64,000 nt of DNA from CAZEBW01 sp964510205 (lineage in GTDB: Bacteria; Chloroflexota; Anaerolineae; VGOG01), in NCBI GenBank assembly GCA_964510205.1, contig CAZEBW010000001.1, positions 89,034 through 153,033 on the forward strand. The letters run 5' to 3'. The first letter of the stretch is position 1. The number at the start of each line of letters is the position of its first letter. Both the position numbers and the translations under genes were made by a program. The notes beneath the pieces are model-generated. The model was not told where the DNA came from. It saw only the letters and a list, made by a program, of their open reading frames with translations, and did no database searches. This document shows positions 1-8,609 of this stretch, piece by piece.

Positions 1-670
1 CGGGGAAGCGCAGCCGGGCCTCGGCCAGAATGTTGACCACAGCCTCAATGGGCGGCGGCGGGCGGTCGGCGTAGCGGGTGCCGCTGGTGGGCGTGAAAAC
101 GATAAGCACCAGGCCATCTACCCCCAGCTCCCGGAGCTTTTCCATGGCTGCGCGCTCGTGGCCCAGATCGCCCCCGCGCAAGCCGATGGTGATGTGGGGA
201 ATCACCGTGGTGTGTCGGCGGAGCATCTGGTAAGTTTCCACGTAGTCGGCAATGGTACGATCGAGACCGTAGACCTCGCGGATGGTCTCATCGTCGCCCA
301 CGAAGTCGAAGGACACCACATCGGTGTAGGAGGCGATGGCGCGGAGGTCTGCCTCCTCAATGAGTCCCACGTGCCAATTCATCTTGCGCCCCTGGCGGAT
401 GGCCTTGATCTGTTCAAGATGCTGCGTCACCGGCACGCGCCCTGAGGCGTCGCAGCCGCCGGAGATGAGGCAACTGCTGGCTCCCCCCATCTCTGCTCGC
501 CAGACGGGGGTCATGTGCTGAAGGTAATACCCGCCGCAGTGGGCACAGTCCAGCTCGCAGTGATGCCCGGTGAGGCTGATGAGGGCGGTATCGAATGGAT
601 ACACGAACTCGATTTCTGGGGAGAAGTGCGCCTGTCTGACTCGCCAGGCCTCTTCTAGACTTTCGTACAT
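1..670 (-). CDS. Radical SAM protein, C-terminal part beyond the window edge
   Basis: The minus-strand frame opens at an ATG at 670, six bases after a GGAG ribosome site, and stays open to the window edge, so only about 223 N-terminal residues are visible. Cysteines 38, 42 and 45 form the CxxxCxxC motif (CELDCAHC) that binds the 4Fe-4S cluster of radical SAM enzymes; a glycine-rich SGGCD segment follows near residue 90, as expected for SAM binding. The substrate cannot be read from the sequence. Some radical SAM proteins of lipoyl synthase-like families have a similar CxxxCxxC then SGGC arrangement, but I cannot assign this one. It is transcribed away from tgt, with a 149-base gap between the two starts. 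Confidence 0.75.
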   Translation of the reverse strand, partial: MYESLEEAWRVRQAHFSPEIEFVYPFDTALISLTGHHCELDCAHCGGYYLQHMTPVWRAEMGGASSCLISGGCDASGRVPVTQHLEQIKAIRQGRKMNWHVGLIEEADLRAIASYTDVVSFDFVGDDETIREVYGLDRTIADYVETYQMLRRHTTVIPHITIGLRGGDLGHERAAMEKLRELGVDGLVLIVFTPTSGTRYADRPPPPIEAVVNILAEARLRFP

Positions 671-768
671 GGTGTCTCCAGCTTCCAATTGTTGACCCTG
701 CTTTCACCTGGGATTCATGGGGTTCGTACTGAAGTATAGCAAATCTGGGGCGAGTTGGCAAATGTAAT

Positions 769-797
769 TCGTCAAGAAAGTCGGGTTGTGGTATAAT
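769..797 (+). promoter_or_regulatory. Probable sigma-70 type promoter of tgt-uppP operon
   Basis: TATAAT at 792-797 lies 23 bases before the tgt ATG. With a 17-base spacer the upstream hexamer is TCGTCA (4 of 6 to TTGACA). The transcript would start near 804 and carry the AAGGAAAG ribosome site. Confidence 0.5.
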
Positions 798-819
798 AGA
801 CGCCAGAAGGAAAGCATTC

Positions 820-1983
820 ATGGCATTCGGTTTTGAGCTGCTCAAAAAAGACCCCCACAGCCGGGCACGCGCGGGCGTGATTCATACGCCGCACGGCCAA
901 ATCCCCACTCCGGTCTTCGCTCCGGTGGGCACGCAGGCCACGGTCAAAGCGGTCTCTCCACGGGAGCTCCAAGAGCTGGACGCGTCGCTCATCCTGGCCA
1001 ACACCTACCACCTCTACTTGCGCCCTGGCGCCGACACGATCGCCGCCCTGGGAGGGCTGCACAATTTCATGGGCTGGGACGGGCCGATCATGACCGATTC
1101 GGGCGGCTATCAGGTCTTCAGCCTGGCCCACCTGCGGGAAGTGGACATGACGGGCGCAGCTTTCCGCTCCCACCTGGATGGCTCCGAGCACCTCTTGACT
1201 CCGGAGAAGGCCATTGACATCCAGGAGAAGCTGGGGGCGGACCTCATCCTGTGCCTCGACGAATGCCCGCAACCGCTGGATTACGACTACAACGTCCAGG
1301 CTCTGGAGCGAACCCACCACTGGGCCAGGCGCTGCCAACAGGCTCACACTCGCCACGACCAGACGCTCTTCGGCATCGTGCAGGGGGGCGTGTTCGCCGA
1401 TCTGCGCCGCCAAAGCGCGGAGTTTATCACCGCCCTGGACTTTCCCGGCTACGCCATCGGCGGGCTGTCGGTGGGGGAACCAAAGGAATTGATGCACGAA
1501 ATGCTGGAGGTGACCATGCCTCTCCTGCCCGCGGACAAGCCCCGCCACCTGCTCGGCATCGGATCGCCGGAAGACATCTTCGAGGGCGTGGCCCGTGGCA
1601 TTGACATCTTCGATTGCGTCCTGCCCACCCGCATTGCCCGCAACGGCGCGCTCTTCGTTCGCACGGGCCGCCTCAACATCAGAAACGCCCAATACGCTGA
1701 CGACGCCGCTCCCATCGAGGAGGGGTGCCATTGCTACACCTGCCGCCGCTTCTCCCGCGCCTACCTGCGCCACTTGATCAAGGCCAAGGAGATCCTGGGC
1801 CTGCGCCTGGCCACTTTGCACAACCTGCACTTCATGCTGAACCTGCTGCGCGAGATCAGGGAAGCGATCCTGGCCGGCACCTTCTCGGCTCTGAAACAAG
1901 AATTTCTGGCCAATTACGAAATCGTCCCCCACGAAGTGCGGCGACAGAACAGAGAAGCAAGACGCAGGAGGCAGGGAGCATGA
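820..1983 (+). CDS. tgt: Queuine/preQ1 tRNA-guanine transglycosylase
   Basis: 387 residues, full length for bacterial Tgt. The enzyme exchanges guanine 34 of tRNAs with GUN anticodons for preQ1 in queuosine synthesis. Visible landmarks: the NTYHLYLRPG segment, DSGGYQVFSL with the general-base Asp93, FGIVQGG for base recognition, GGLSVGE, the nucleophile Asp265 in DCVLPTR, and the zinc site Cys303, Cys305, Cys308 (CHCYTC) with His334. ATG follows AAGGAAAG. Its TGA overlaps the ATG of uppP (ATGA), so the two are translationally coupled. The C-terminus is rich in Arg and Gln, which is common. No other queuosine gene is in the window. Confidence 0.97.
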   Translation: MAFGFELLKKDPHSRARAGVIHTPHGQIPTPVFAPVGTQATVKAVSPRELQELDASLILANTYHLYLRPGADTIAALGGLHNFMGWDGPIMTDSGGYQVFSLAHLREVDMTGAAFRSHLDGSEHLLTPEKAIDIQEKLGADLILCLDECPQPLDYDYNVQALERTHHWARRCQQAHTRHDQTLFGIVQGGVFADLRRQSAEFITALDFPGYAIGGLSVGEPKELMHEMLEVTMPLLPADKPRHLLGIGSPEDIFEGVARGIDIFDCVLPTRIARNGALFVRTGRLNIRNAQYADDAAPIEEGCHCYTCRRFSRAYLRHLIKAKEILGLRLATLHNLHFMLNLLREIREAILAGTFSALKQEFLANYEIVPHEVRRQNREARRRRQGA

Positions 1984-2795
1984 GCCTCGTTCAAGCCCTC
2001 ATCCTGGGCATCGTGCAAGGCGCCACAGAGTTCATACCCATCTCCAGCTCGGGACACCTGGTGCTGGTACCTTGGCTGCTGGACTGGCCCGAGCCGGGCC
2101 TGGTCTTCGACACCATCGTCCACTGGGGCACCCTGGCGGCCGTCCTGGCCGTCTTCTGGCGCGACATCGCTGCCCTGGCCAGCGCCTGGGTGCGGAGCCT
2201 CGTGGAGCGCAGTCTGGAAGCGGCCGAGGCCCGGCTGGCCTGGCTGATCGTCGTGGGCACCCTGCCCGCCGCCCTGATGGGCTTCCTCTGGGAGGACTTC
2301 TTCGAGAGCTTGTTCAGCTCCCCCGGCGGGGTGGCTACACTCCTGCTGGTCACGGGGGCCATCCTGGCCGTCAGCGAGCGGCTGGGCAGGCGGCAGCGTT
2401 CGATGGGCGATCTGGGCTGGCTCGACTCCCTACTCATCGGCCTGGCTCAGGGCCTGGCCATCGCGCCCGGCATCTCCCGCTCAGGGGCGACTATAGCCCT
2501 GGGATTACTGCGCGGGGTCAAACGGGAGGCAGCAGCGCGCTACAGCTTCCTCCTGGCCACACCCATCATCTTCGGGGCCGGGCTGCTGCAACTGATCAAA
2601 TTGCTGCAAACCGAAGTCATCGGAGCCCAGTTGCCGCTTCTCACCGTCGGCTTCCTGGCGGCAGCCCTCAGCGGCTACCTGTGCATCAAGTTCCTGCTGG
2701 CATACCTTCAACGAGGCAGGCTCTACGTTTTCGCCGCCTACTGCTGGCTGGCAGGGAGCGTGTCTCTGGTCGTATTCTGGATGAGAGGTTATTGA
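1980..2795 (+). CDS. uppP: Undecaprenyl-diphosphate phosphatase
   Basis: 271 residues of mostly hydrophobic sequence, matching the BacA/UppP family of integral membrane phosphatases that recycle undecaprenyl pyrophosphate to the monophosphate carrier for cell wall synthesis. Both signatures are present: EFIPISSSGHL near residue 17 (glutamate-rich box plus SSSGH) and PGISRSG near residue 165. The start is the ATG that overlaps the tgt stop; a longer frame reading back into tgt is not credible. It provides the lipid carrier used by MraY and MurG encoded further along the window. The next gene starts two bases after its stop. Confidence 0.95.
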   Translation: MSLVQALILGIVQGATEFIPISSSGHLVLVPWLLDWPEPGLVFDTIVHWGTLAAVLAVFWRDIAALASAWVRSLVERSLEAAEARLAWLIVVGTLPAALMGFLWEDFFESLFSSPGGVATLLLVTGAILAVSERLGRRQRSMGDLGWLDSLLIGLAQGLAIAPGISRSGATIALGLLRGVKREAAARYSFLLATPIIFGAGLLQLIKLLQTEVIGAQLPLLTVGFLAAALSGYLCIKFLLAYLQRGRLYVFAAYCWLAGSVSLVVFWMRGY

Positions 2796-2797
2796 CC

Positions 2798-3631
2798 TTG
2801 GCAAGAAAAGTCACGATAGCTCTCTGCCTGATGAGCCTGCTGCTAGCTGCGGGCTGTGGCGGAAATGCGGCGGAGCCTTCGCAGCCGGTGCATCTCAAAG
2901 TGGTCGGCTCCACCTCCATGCAACCTCTGGTAGAGGAGTTAGCCCAGGCTTACGCCGAACGCCACAAACAGGTAACCATCGCCGTGGAGGGCCGGGGATC
3001 GCTGGTGGGAGTGGAGTTGGCTCGCCAGGGAGAGGTGGACGTCGGAATGACTTCGGGGAAGCAGCCGCAAGACCCGCTGCTCTGGTCAACGCCCATCGCC
3101 CTGGACGGTATCGCCATCGTCGTCCACCCCCAGAATCCAGTCCAGGGGCTGACGCTGCTCCAGCTCAGGGACATCTTCTTCGGCCGGGTCTGGGATTGGC
3201 GGGACGTGGGAGGCAGGGCGGGGGAGATGGTGGCCATCAGCCGCGAGGACGCTTCGGGGACGCGGGCGGTTTTCGAGGAGATGGTGATGAAGGACAAGCG
3301 GGTCACACCGACGGCAGTGGTCATGCCCAGCAGCCGGGCCGTGGTGGAGTACGTGGCCCAGCATCCCGAAGCCATCGGTTACGTTTCGATGGCCGCTATC
3401 GGCTACGTGTCTATGGGCTACCTCTCCCAAGAGGTCAAAGTCCTGGAAATCGAGGGGATGGCGCCGACCCCACAGAGCGTCCGCCAGGGGAGCTACCACT
3501 TACTTCGCCCCCTCTTCTTGGTAACGCGCGGGGAGCCGACGGGCCAAGTCAAGGGCTTCATTGACTTCGCCCTCAGCCCCACGGGGCAGTCTATCGTGGG
3601 GAGAGAATACGGGCCAGTGCAGGGGAACTAA
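2798..3631 (+). CDS. PstS-like phosphate-binding lipoprotein
   Basis: 277 residues. The TTG start at 2798 sits nine bases after AGAGG, giving a lipoprotein signal peptide (hydrophobic run then LLLAAGC lipobox). The mature part matches the periplasmic-binding-like phosphate receptor family (PBP_like_2): VVGSTSMQPL at the front, VEGRGSLVG, and REDASGTRAVFEE, where Ser/Thr/Arg residues bind the oxyanion. No pstC, pstA or pstB follows, so it may be a solitary phosphate receptor or sensor. A small tandem duplication repeats the IGYVSM segment near residue 193-205. It forms an apparent operon with tgt and uppP. Which oxyanion it binds is inferred from family only. Confidence 0.85.
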   Translation: MARKVTIALCLMSLLLAAGCGGNAAEPSQPVHLKVVGSTSMQPLVEELAQAYAERHKQVTIAVEGRGSLVGVELARQGEVDVGMTSGKQPQDPLLWSTPIALDGIAIVVHPQNPVQGLTLLQLRDIFFGRVWDWRDVGGRAGEMVAISREDASGTRAVFEEMVMKDKRVTPTAVVMPSSRAVVEYVAQHPEAIGYVSMAAIGYVSMGYLSQEVKVLEIEGMAPTPQSVRQGSYHLLRPLFLVTRGEPTGQVKGFIDFALSPTGQSIVGREYGPVQGN

Positions 3632-3672
3632 CCTGCTCGTCATGACCGCAATTGCTGAGTTGAACCATCCCG

Positions 3673-4293
3673 CTACGAGAGGAACGGATTGCCGCGCCGC
3701 TCGCGGCCGATGGTGGTGGCCGGGCCGTGGCCGGGGTAGACCGTTGTCTCATCGGGCAGGGCCAGCAGCCTCTCGAGGGATTCCCTCAGGGCGCTGCCGT
3801 CGCTGCCGGGCAGATCGTAGCGCCCTACGCCCATGTTGAACAGGACATCGCCGTCGAACAGCACGCCCTCTTTTTCACTGTAGAGGCAGACGCTGCCCGG
3901 CGAGTGCCCTGGCGTGTGCAGAACCTGCAGCTCGATCTGGCCCACGGTCAGCACCTGGCCTTCATCCAGAATGACGTCGGCCGGCGGACTGGCCTTGCCC
4001 ATCAATCCGAAGAAAAGGGCGCCGCCGCCCTTGGTCAACATAGGCGCGTCGGCGGAGTGGATGACCAGAGGCGCTCCCGTGGCCTCCACCACCTCTTTGT
4101 TAGCCAACGTGTGGTCGAAATGGCCGTGGGTGTTGATGACGTATTTGATCTCCAGCCCCAACCGTTCCACCTCCGCCAGGATGCGCTTTGCATCCCCGCC
4201 GGGGTCAATGATGGCCCCCTCTTTCGTATCCTCGCAGCCCACGATGTAGCAGTTGGTCTGGAGCCTTCCCACACTCAGTTTCTTTATGATCAA
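3673..4293 (-). CDS. Glyoxalase II-like metallo-beta-lactamase fold hydrolase
   Basis: 206 residues from the TTG at 4293, which follows GGAGGGAAGA; a TTG 36 bases upstream lacks a ribosome site and would lie only about five bases from the predicted transcript start. The zinc ligands are clear: THGHFDH (HxHxDH) near residue 56, HTPGHSPGS near residue 127, FDGDVLF and PGHGPATTIG. This is the YcbL/GloB-like hydroxyacylglutathione hydrolase family, which cleaves thioesters; true substrate unknown. The gene is convergent with the PstS-like gene, 41 bases apart. Confidence 0.9.
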   Translation of the reverse strand: MIIKKLSVGRLQTNCYIVGCEDTKEGAIIDPGGDAKRILAEVERLGLEIKYVINTHGHFDHTLANKEVVEATGAPLVIHSADAPMLTKGGGALFFGLMGKASPPADVILDEGQVLTVGQIELQVLHTPGHSPGSVCLYSEKEGVLFDGDVLFNMGVGRYDLPGSDGSALRESLERLLALPDETTVYPGHGPATTIGRERRGNPFLS

Positions 4294-4340
4294 TCTTCCC
4301 TCCCCATTCCGCGCATTTTCGTTTGCCAAGCGTCAGGGGT

Positions 4341-4368
4341 ATTATAGGGTTTCGGTCTCCATTGTCAA
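4341..4368 (-). promoter_or_regulatory. Sigma-70 type promoter of the MBL hydrolase gene
   Basis: Read on the minus strand: TTGACA (4368-4363), 16-base spacer, TATAAT (4346-4341). Both hexamers are perfect consensus. The predicted transcript start near 4334 leaves a 40-base leader before the TTG start at 4293. Confidence 0.75.
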
Positions 4369-4385
4369 ACGGGCTACCCAGAGCC

Positions 4386-4430
4386 AAAAACGGAGCCGGT
4401 GGGAGGGGAGCAATCCTCCTGCCGGCTCCG
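4386..4430 (-). terminator. Rho-independent terminator after the PlsC-like gene
   Basis: On the minus strand a 16-base stem, CGGAGCCGGCAGGAGG pairing with CCTCCCACCGGCTCCG (one mismatch), is followed directly by five T. It lies 32 bases after the stop of the 4462-5262 gene. Confidence 0.75.
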
Positions 4431-4461
4431 CTGTTCTGTGATGATCCAAGACGAGAGAGCA

Positions 4462-5262
4462 CTACGGCAGCTCTAGCCTCTCCTTCACCTCGCTCAGCTT
4501 CTCCTCAACGTCCTCGAAGTCTCCCCTCTGACCAGGAGGCAACAAGGCAGCTATCTGGCACATTGCCAGCCGCGAGATATCCACCAACAGGTCGCCCATC
4601 TCGAACTCGCCCAGGTTCTCCACCTGGGGCGGCTCTATCGGTTCGCCGAACCTGACCCCAATCACTTTGGGTCTCCCGTCTTTTTCCGTGGTCACCATAC
4701 CTGTCGGCACCAGGGGGATGTTCTTCTTGAGGGAGAACAGCGCCGCTCCGGTCCTCAGATCGCGCTCCGATAGACCGTTGCCCCTGGTATTGCCCGTGAT
4801 GGAAAGCCACAAAACGCTCCCGTGACCGTTGAGGTGCGCCAGAACCTTCTTGAGTGTTTTGGTCTCCAAGGTATATTTGCCGGAGGGATCCTTGTGGGCG
4901 GGGAAGATGTTCTGAGCCACTCCCAGAGCTTTGTGCAGCGCATTGGCTCCGGTCACCAGCTCTTCCCTGGCAATGGCTTTCAAGCGGGATTCTTGCCCAG
5001 GCAGAAGGCAGCCGACTTTGATAACCGCCTTCAGCGTCTGCGTCACCGAAGGATAATTGCTCACCAAAATCACCCGCTTACCCTCATCCAAGCTGGCGGG
5101 AATGGGTTCCACCTCAATACCCGCTATCGCCAACCCCGTCATCCTCCGCAGCCACCTGCTGCGCTCCAGCAGCCGCCAGGAACGCAGCGCAGCATCAATC
5201 CTTTGGGGGACTCTCTCGAACACCCTTGACACCTCTTCAGCTAAGCTGGAAACCTCTTCCAC
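4462..5262 (-). CDS. PlsC/LPLAT-like protein lacking the HX4D catalytic motif
   Basis: 266 residues; GTG start at 5262 eight bases after a perfect AGGAGG. The layout follows the glycerol-phosphate acyltransferase (LPLAT/PlsC) fold: VILVSNYPSVTQ occupies the place of block I (NHxxxxD), the SITGNTRGNG segment that of block III (FPEGTRS), and NIPLVPTGM that of block IV. The catalytic His and Asp of block I are Tyr and Gln here and the block III Glu is Asn, so normal acyl transfer looks unlikely. It could bind lipids without catalysis or use another mechanism. The winged-helix regulator gene lies 65 bases upstream on the same strand and probably controls it. Confidence 0.6.
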   Translation of the reverse strand: MEEVSSLAEEVSRVFERVPQRIDAALRSWRLLERSRWLRRMTGLAIAGIEVEPIPASLDEGKRVILVSNYPSVTQTLKAVIKVGCLLPGQESRLKAIAREELVTGANALHKALGVAQNIFPAHKDPSGKYTLETKTLKKVLAHLNGHGSVLWLSITGNTRGNGLSERDLRTGAALFSLKKNIPLVPTGMVTTEKDGRPKVIGVRFGEPIEPPQVENLGEFEMGDLLVDISRLAMCQIAALLPPGQRGDFEDVEEKLSEVKERLELP

Positions 5263-5327
5263 GATTCTGACCTCCTAAATAAGATATAGAAAACCAAAAA
5301 AACAAAAATATTAGCCAAAAAAAGAGA

Positions 5328-6029
5328 CTATATCCCTACAATCTTCATCACCTCCTGGGCGAATTCGGACACCCTTTTCTTGTTCTCCGCGCTCAGCCTG
5401 GCCAGGTGATCCTGGTACCTCTGCGTGTAGGAAACCAACAGCGTAGTGACGCGGCGATTGGCCTTTTCCACCATGGTCAGGCCCAGGTTCAGGCCCGCCA
5501 GGGCGTTAAGCCCCAGTTCGCCGGGGAATCCCAGGGAGCGAAGGTTTTTGAACAATCCCTTGGCCTCCGCCTCCTCCTTGATCTGGTTCAGATTGAGGAT
5601 AGCAGCGGTGATCATTTCAGTGACGTAAAGCATGGGCGACTTGCGCTCTGGGATGCGACTTAGAATCTCGTCCAGGAGGTTCTGGTAATCAGGCCCCTTG
5701 ACCTCCCGCAGAGATTGCAGGATATTCCCTCTGGCTTGCTCCCATTCTTCCCTATCCCAACGCTCTCCGCTCGCCTGGGTCATCACCCTGGCCGCCTCGT
5801 CTGTGGGGCGAAAGACGATGCTGGAGCGGCCCGGCCCGCCCCCTTCGGGCAGCACGTACTCCGAGACGACCAGCCCGCGTTCCTCCAGAACACGCAGCAT
5901 GTCGTAAGCCGTCGGCTTGCTCACCCCCAGGCTATCGGCCAGCGCCGCGTAGTGCAAGGGGTGGTTAGACTCGCGGTACAGGTCGAGGAATTGATCAAGA
6001 AAGTCTTTCTGGCGGCCAGTCAGTTTCAT
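5328..6029 (-). CDS. Winged-helix transcriptional regulator
   Basis: 233 residues. Residues about 5-65 form a helix-turn-helix (YAALADSLGVSKPTAYDMLR) with a wing ending in GGGPGRSSIVF, as in the MarR/IscR-like and DtxR-like winged-helix groups. The rest is helical (residues 85-230) and has no ligand domain that I recognise. It probably regulates the PlsC-like gene just downstream on the same strand, and possibly itself. A strong promoter sits about 50 bases ahead of its ATG. The region between it and the next gene is A-rich and has no obvious terminator. Confidence 0.7.
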   Translation of the reverse strand: MKLTGRQKDFLDQFLDLYRESNHPLHYAALADSLGVSKPTAYDMLRVLEERGLVVSEYVLPEGGGPGRSSIVFRPTDEAARVMTQASGERWDREEWEQARGNILQSLREVKGPDYQNLLDEILSRIPERKSPMLYVTEMITAAILNLNQIKEEAEAKGLFKNLRSLGFPGELGLNALAGLNLGLTMVEKANRRVTTLLVSYTQRYQDHLARLSAENKKRVSEFAQEVMKIVGI

Positions 6030-6476
6030 AGCAAGTTACGTCCCCCAAGAAGGCAGAAAATCCGAAAGAACCAAATAAACTATAGCATGATCTCAGATTC
6101 TTGTCAAGGCAGCATCTTGCCCAGGGTGCATTTCAGTCGGGTGTGTTTCAGGGGAGTTGGCTGGTACTGTTGGTCGGAATGGTATTCCGACGAATTGACG
6201 GATTGCCAATCCGTCCTACAACCGCGTCGAAGGGCACGTCTTTGCAAGACCCCCAGCGTAGGGCCATCCATGCGGCGTCCGCTGTTGCCAAGCGAGGCGA
6301 AATCTGCTATAATTTAGGACAGTGGCAATTACTCAGCCTGCTCGGCTTGGATCGCCAGATCCAAGCTACAGTGCTCAAGAGTGGCACGCACTTCGGCCTG
6401 CCAAACCGCTGGATTTGGCAATCCAACGGGAGCCTGAGCAGTTACGGACAGCGAGAATTAGAGAGGGGTAAAGCAG
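6030..6476. repeat. Intergenic stretch with REP-like GGATnnnnATCC palindromes
   Basis: 447 bases without a gene. Besides the promoter above it holds four short palindromes: GTCGGAATGGTATTCCGAC (6172-6190), GACGGATTGCCAATCCGTC (about 6197-6215), GCTTGGATCGCCAGATCC plus AAGC (6345-6366) and GCTGGATTTGGCAATCCAAC (about 6409-6428). The core GGATCTGGCGATCC, or its complement, recurs at 27887-27900 and 36899-36912. AGAGGGG at the right end is the ribosome site of the protease gene. Confidence 0.6.
6079..6107 (-). promoter_or_regulatory. Sigma-70 type promoter of the winged-helix regulator gene
   Basis: Minus strand: TTGACA (6107-6102), 17-base spacer, TATAGT (6084-6079). One mismatch from consensus in total. 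Transcript start near 6072, leader about 43 bases. Confidence 0.75.
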
Positions 6477-7667
6477 ATGCGGACATTTCTCAAGGCGTTG
6501 GTAACCATTGTGGTCGTGGCGATGATCGCTGGAGCATCCTTCCTGGCAGGCTTTGGAGTGAATCGGCTCATCAATCCCGCCCCGGTCAATCCCCGTGCCG
6601 GCGAATCCGAGCAGTTCGATCTCTTTTGGGAAGCCTGGCAGATCATAGAGCAGGAGTTCTTCGGCGATCTTCCCGATACGAAAGAGGTGATCTACGGCGC
6701 CATCCAAGGTGCATTGAGGTCCCTCGACGATCCGGCAACCATGTTGGTGGAGCCCATGCCCTCGGAAGACCAGACGATTGATCTGCGGGGAGCCTACGAA
6801 GGGATTGGGGCATTGGTGGCGGCAGACGAAACCGAGCAGATCGTCATTGTCTCACCTTTCGATGGCTCTCCCGCCATGGAGGCGGGCGTCATGGCTGGGG
6901 ACGTGGTCCTCAAGGTGGACGATGTGGCGGTCACGGGCATGCCGCTGGGGGAGGCCGTGCGCCTCATCCGCGGGCCCGAGGGCTCAACTGTTCGCCTCAC
7001 CATCATGCGGGAAGAGGAGGCCGAGCCTGTGGTCATCGAGGTGACCAGAGGCGAGGTTGAGCTGACCACTGTGGCCGGGCTGATCTTGGGAGAGGATATC
7101 GGCTACGTGCGCATTTCCCTTTTCAGCGAGCGGACCAGCCAGGAGTTGGAGGAAACCTTACAGGAGTTGATGGCGGAAGACCCATCGGGCCTGATCCTCG
7201 ACTTGCGCAATAATCCCGGCGGCGTCTTTCCCTCAGCGGCCACCGAGGTGGCCAGCCAGTTCCTGGATGGAGGCATCATCGTCTACGAGCAGTTCAGCGA
7301 TGGCCGCGAGCAAGCGTACAGTGCCCAGCGAGGCGGTTTGGCCACCGACGTTCCTCTAGTAGTCTTGGTCAACCAGGGCACGGCCAGCAATTCAGAGGTC
7401 GTGGCGGGAGCTATCCAGGATCAGGATCGCGGAGTGCTCATCGGCGAGCAGACCTTCGGCAAAGGCTCAGTGCAGCGCGTCCACGCGCTGAGCGACGGGG
7501 CCAGCCTGCACGTCACCATGGCCCGGCTGCTGACCCCTGACCGCCACGCCTTCCACGGGGAGGGCCTCACTCCCGACATCGAGGTGCCTTTCACCGAAGA
7601 AGATTTCTTGCAGGGCATGGACCCCCAGCTCGATCGAGCGATCAAGTATCTTGAGATCGGTCGCTGA
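6477..7667 (+). CDS. ctpA: S41 family C-terminal processing protease (CtpA type)
   Basis: 396 residues. An N-terminal hydrophobic segment (about residues 5-28) anchors or exports the enzyme. A PDZ domain (about 100-190, SPAMEAGVMAGDVV) precedes the S41 protease domain, where GTASNSE carries the nucleophile Ser304 and FGKGSVQ carries the general base Lys329, 25 residues apart as in the Tsp/CtpA Ser-Lys dyad. LDLRNNPGG is the usual oxyanion-side motif. The ATG follows AGAGGGG. Such enzymes trim C-termini of exported proteins; the substrate here is unknown. The nuclease lipoprotein gene follows after 105 bases on the same strand. Confidence 0.93.
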   Translation: MRTFLKALVTIVVVAMIAGASFLAGFGVNRLINPAPVNPRAGESEQFDLFWEAWQIIEQEFFGDLPDTKEVIYGAIQGALRSLDDPATMLVEPMPSEDQTIDLRGAYEGIGALVAADETEQIVIVSPFDGSPAMEAGVMAGDVVLKVDDVAVTGMPLGEAVRLIRGPEGSTVRLTIMREEEAEPVVIEVTRGEVELTTVAGLILGEDIGYVRISLFSERTSQELEETLQELMAEDPSGLILDLRNNPGGVFPSAATEVASQFLDGGIIVYEQFSDGREQAYSAQRGGLATDVPLVVLVNQGTASNSEVVAGAIQDQDRGVLIGEQTFGKGSVQRVHALSDGASLHVTMARLLTPDRHAFHGEGLTPDIEVPFTEEDFLQGMDPQLDRAIKYLEIGR

Positions 7668-7772
7668 GAGCGGTATTTATTGAAGGAGACAGAAGAAATG
7701 GCCCAATTGACATTCACTTTCCCCCGGCCAGCAAGATATCGCGCTGAACAACCAAGCAGAGGATATGAAACC

Positions 7773-8609
7773 ATGAAGAAGTGCTTTCGACTATCCATCA
7801 TTTGCATCGTCCTAGCCCTCCCACTGGCCGCCTGTGAGCAACCGACCGTCGTGCCCCCCGACGCTGTCGAGGCATTAGCTACCAGAGCCGTTGATGGAGA
7901 CACCATCGAGGTAGAAATCGAGGGGGAGAGCTACAAGGTGCGCTACATAGGCATAGACACCCCGGAGCTGCACCATCCTGAGAAGCCGGTGGGATATTAC
8001 GCTCAGGAAGCCTACGAGAAGAACAAGGAGCTGGTGGAGGGGAAAACGGTTTATCTGGAGAAGGACGTCTCGGAGACGGATCGCTACGGACGCCTGTTGC
8101 GCTATGTCTACACAGAAGACGTTTTCGTGAACGCCTACCTGGTGCAGCACGGCTATGCCCAGGCATCAACTTACCCGCCGGACGTCAAATACCAGGAGCA
8201 GTTCACAGAGTTGCAGCGAGAGGCGAGGGAAGCCGGACGGGGGCTATGGGAGCCTGTCCTGACGCCTGTTTCGGCTGGCGAGGTGGTCATTGACGCAGCC
8301 TGCTCCCAGTTTGATGCGCCAGGAAACGACCACACCAATCTGAACGAAGAGTACGTCTGCTTCACCAATCAGAGCGATCACTCGGTGGACATGACGGGCT
8401 GGAGCGTGAACAAGAGGCCCGATATGTGGTACACTTTCCCCGAATTCATCCTGGGTCCAGCAGCCAGCGTCAGATTGCACAGCGGCAAGGAGATGGACAC
8501 GGCCACCGATCTTTACTGGGGCAGCAACGCGGCCCTGTGGCGAAACATCCACGATGCAGTCTACCTCTACGACGCCGACTGGAAGCTGATGGACGAGTAT
8601 TCGTGGTAG
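7773..8609 (+). CDS. Thermonuclease-like lipoprotein with lamin-tail domain
   Basis: 278 residues from the ATG at 7773, which gives a proper lipoprotein signal (ALPLAAC lipobox); an upstream in-frame start would add a non-signal tail. Residues about 45-165 are a staphylococcal nuclease domain: RAVDGDTIEVEI and VRYIGIDTPE carry the Ca-binding Asp residues and the first Arg, and the DRYGRLLRYVY segment carries the second Arg. Residues about 170-278 resemble a lamin tail domain (YVCFTNQSDHSVDMTGWSV). The pairing of nuclease and LTD is known in secreted bacterial nucleases. It probably degrades extracellular DNA while tethered to the membrane. A repeat element begins at its stop codon. Confidence 0.85.
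   Translation: MKKCFRLSIICIVLALPLAACEQPTVVPPDAVEALATRAVDGDTIEVEIEGESYKVRYIGIDTPELHHPEKPVGYYAQEAYEKNKELVEGKTVYLEKDVSETDRYGRLLRYVYTEDVFVNAYLVQHGYAQASTYPPDVKYQEQFTELQREAREAGRGLWEPVLTPVSAGEVVIDAACSQFDAPGNDHTNLNEEYVCFTNQSDHSVDMTGWSVNKRPDMWYTFPEFILGPAASVRLHSGKEMDTATDLYWGSNAALWRNIHDAVYLYDADWKLMDEYSW

Noticed and set aside
772..1932. Minus-strand frame of 386 codons
   Set aside because: Antisense to tgt, which has full conserved motifs; composition is Val/Gln/Gly-rich noise.
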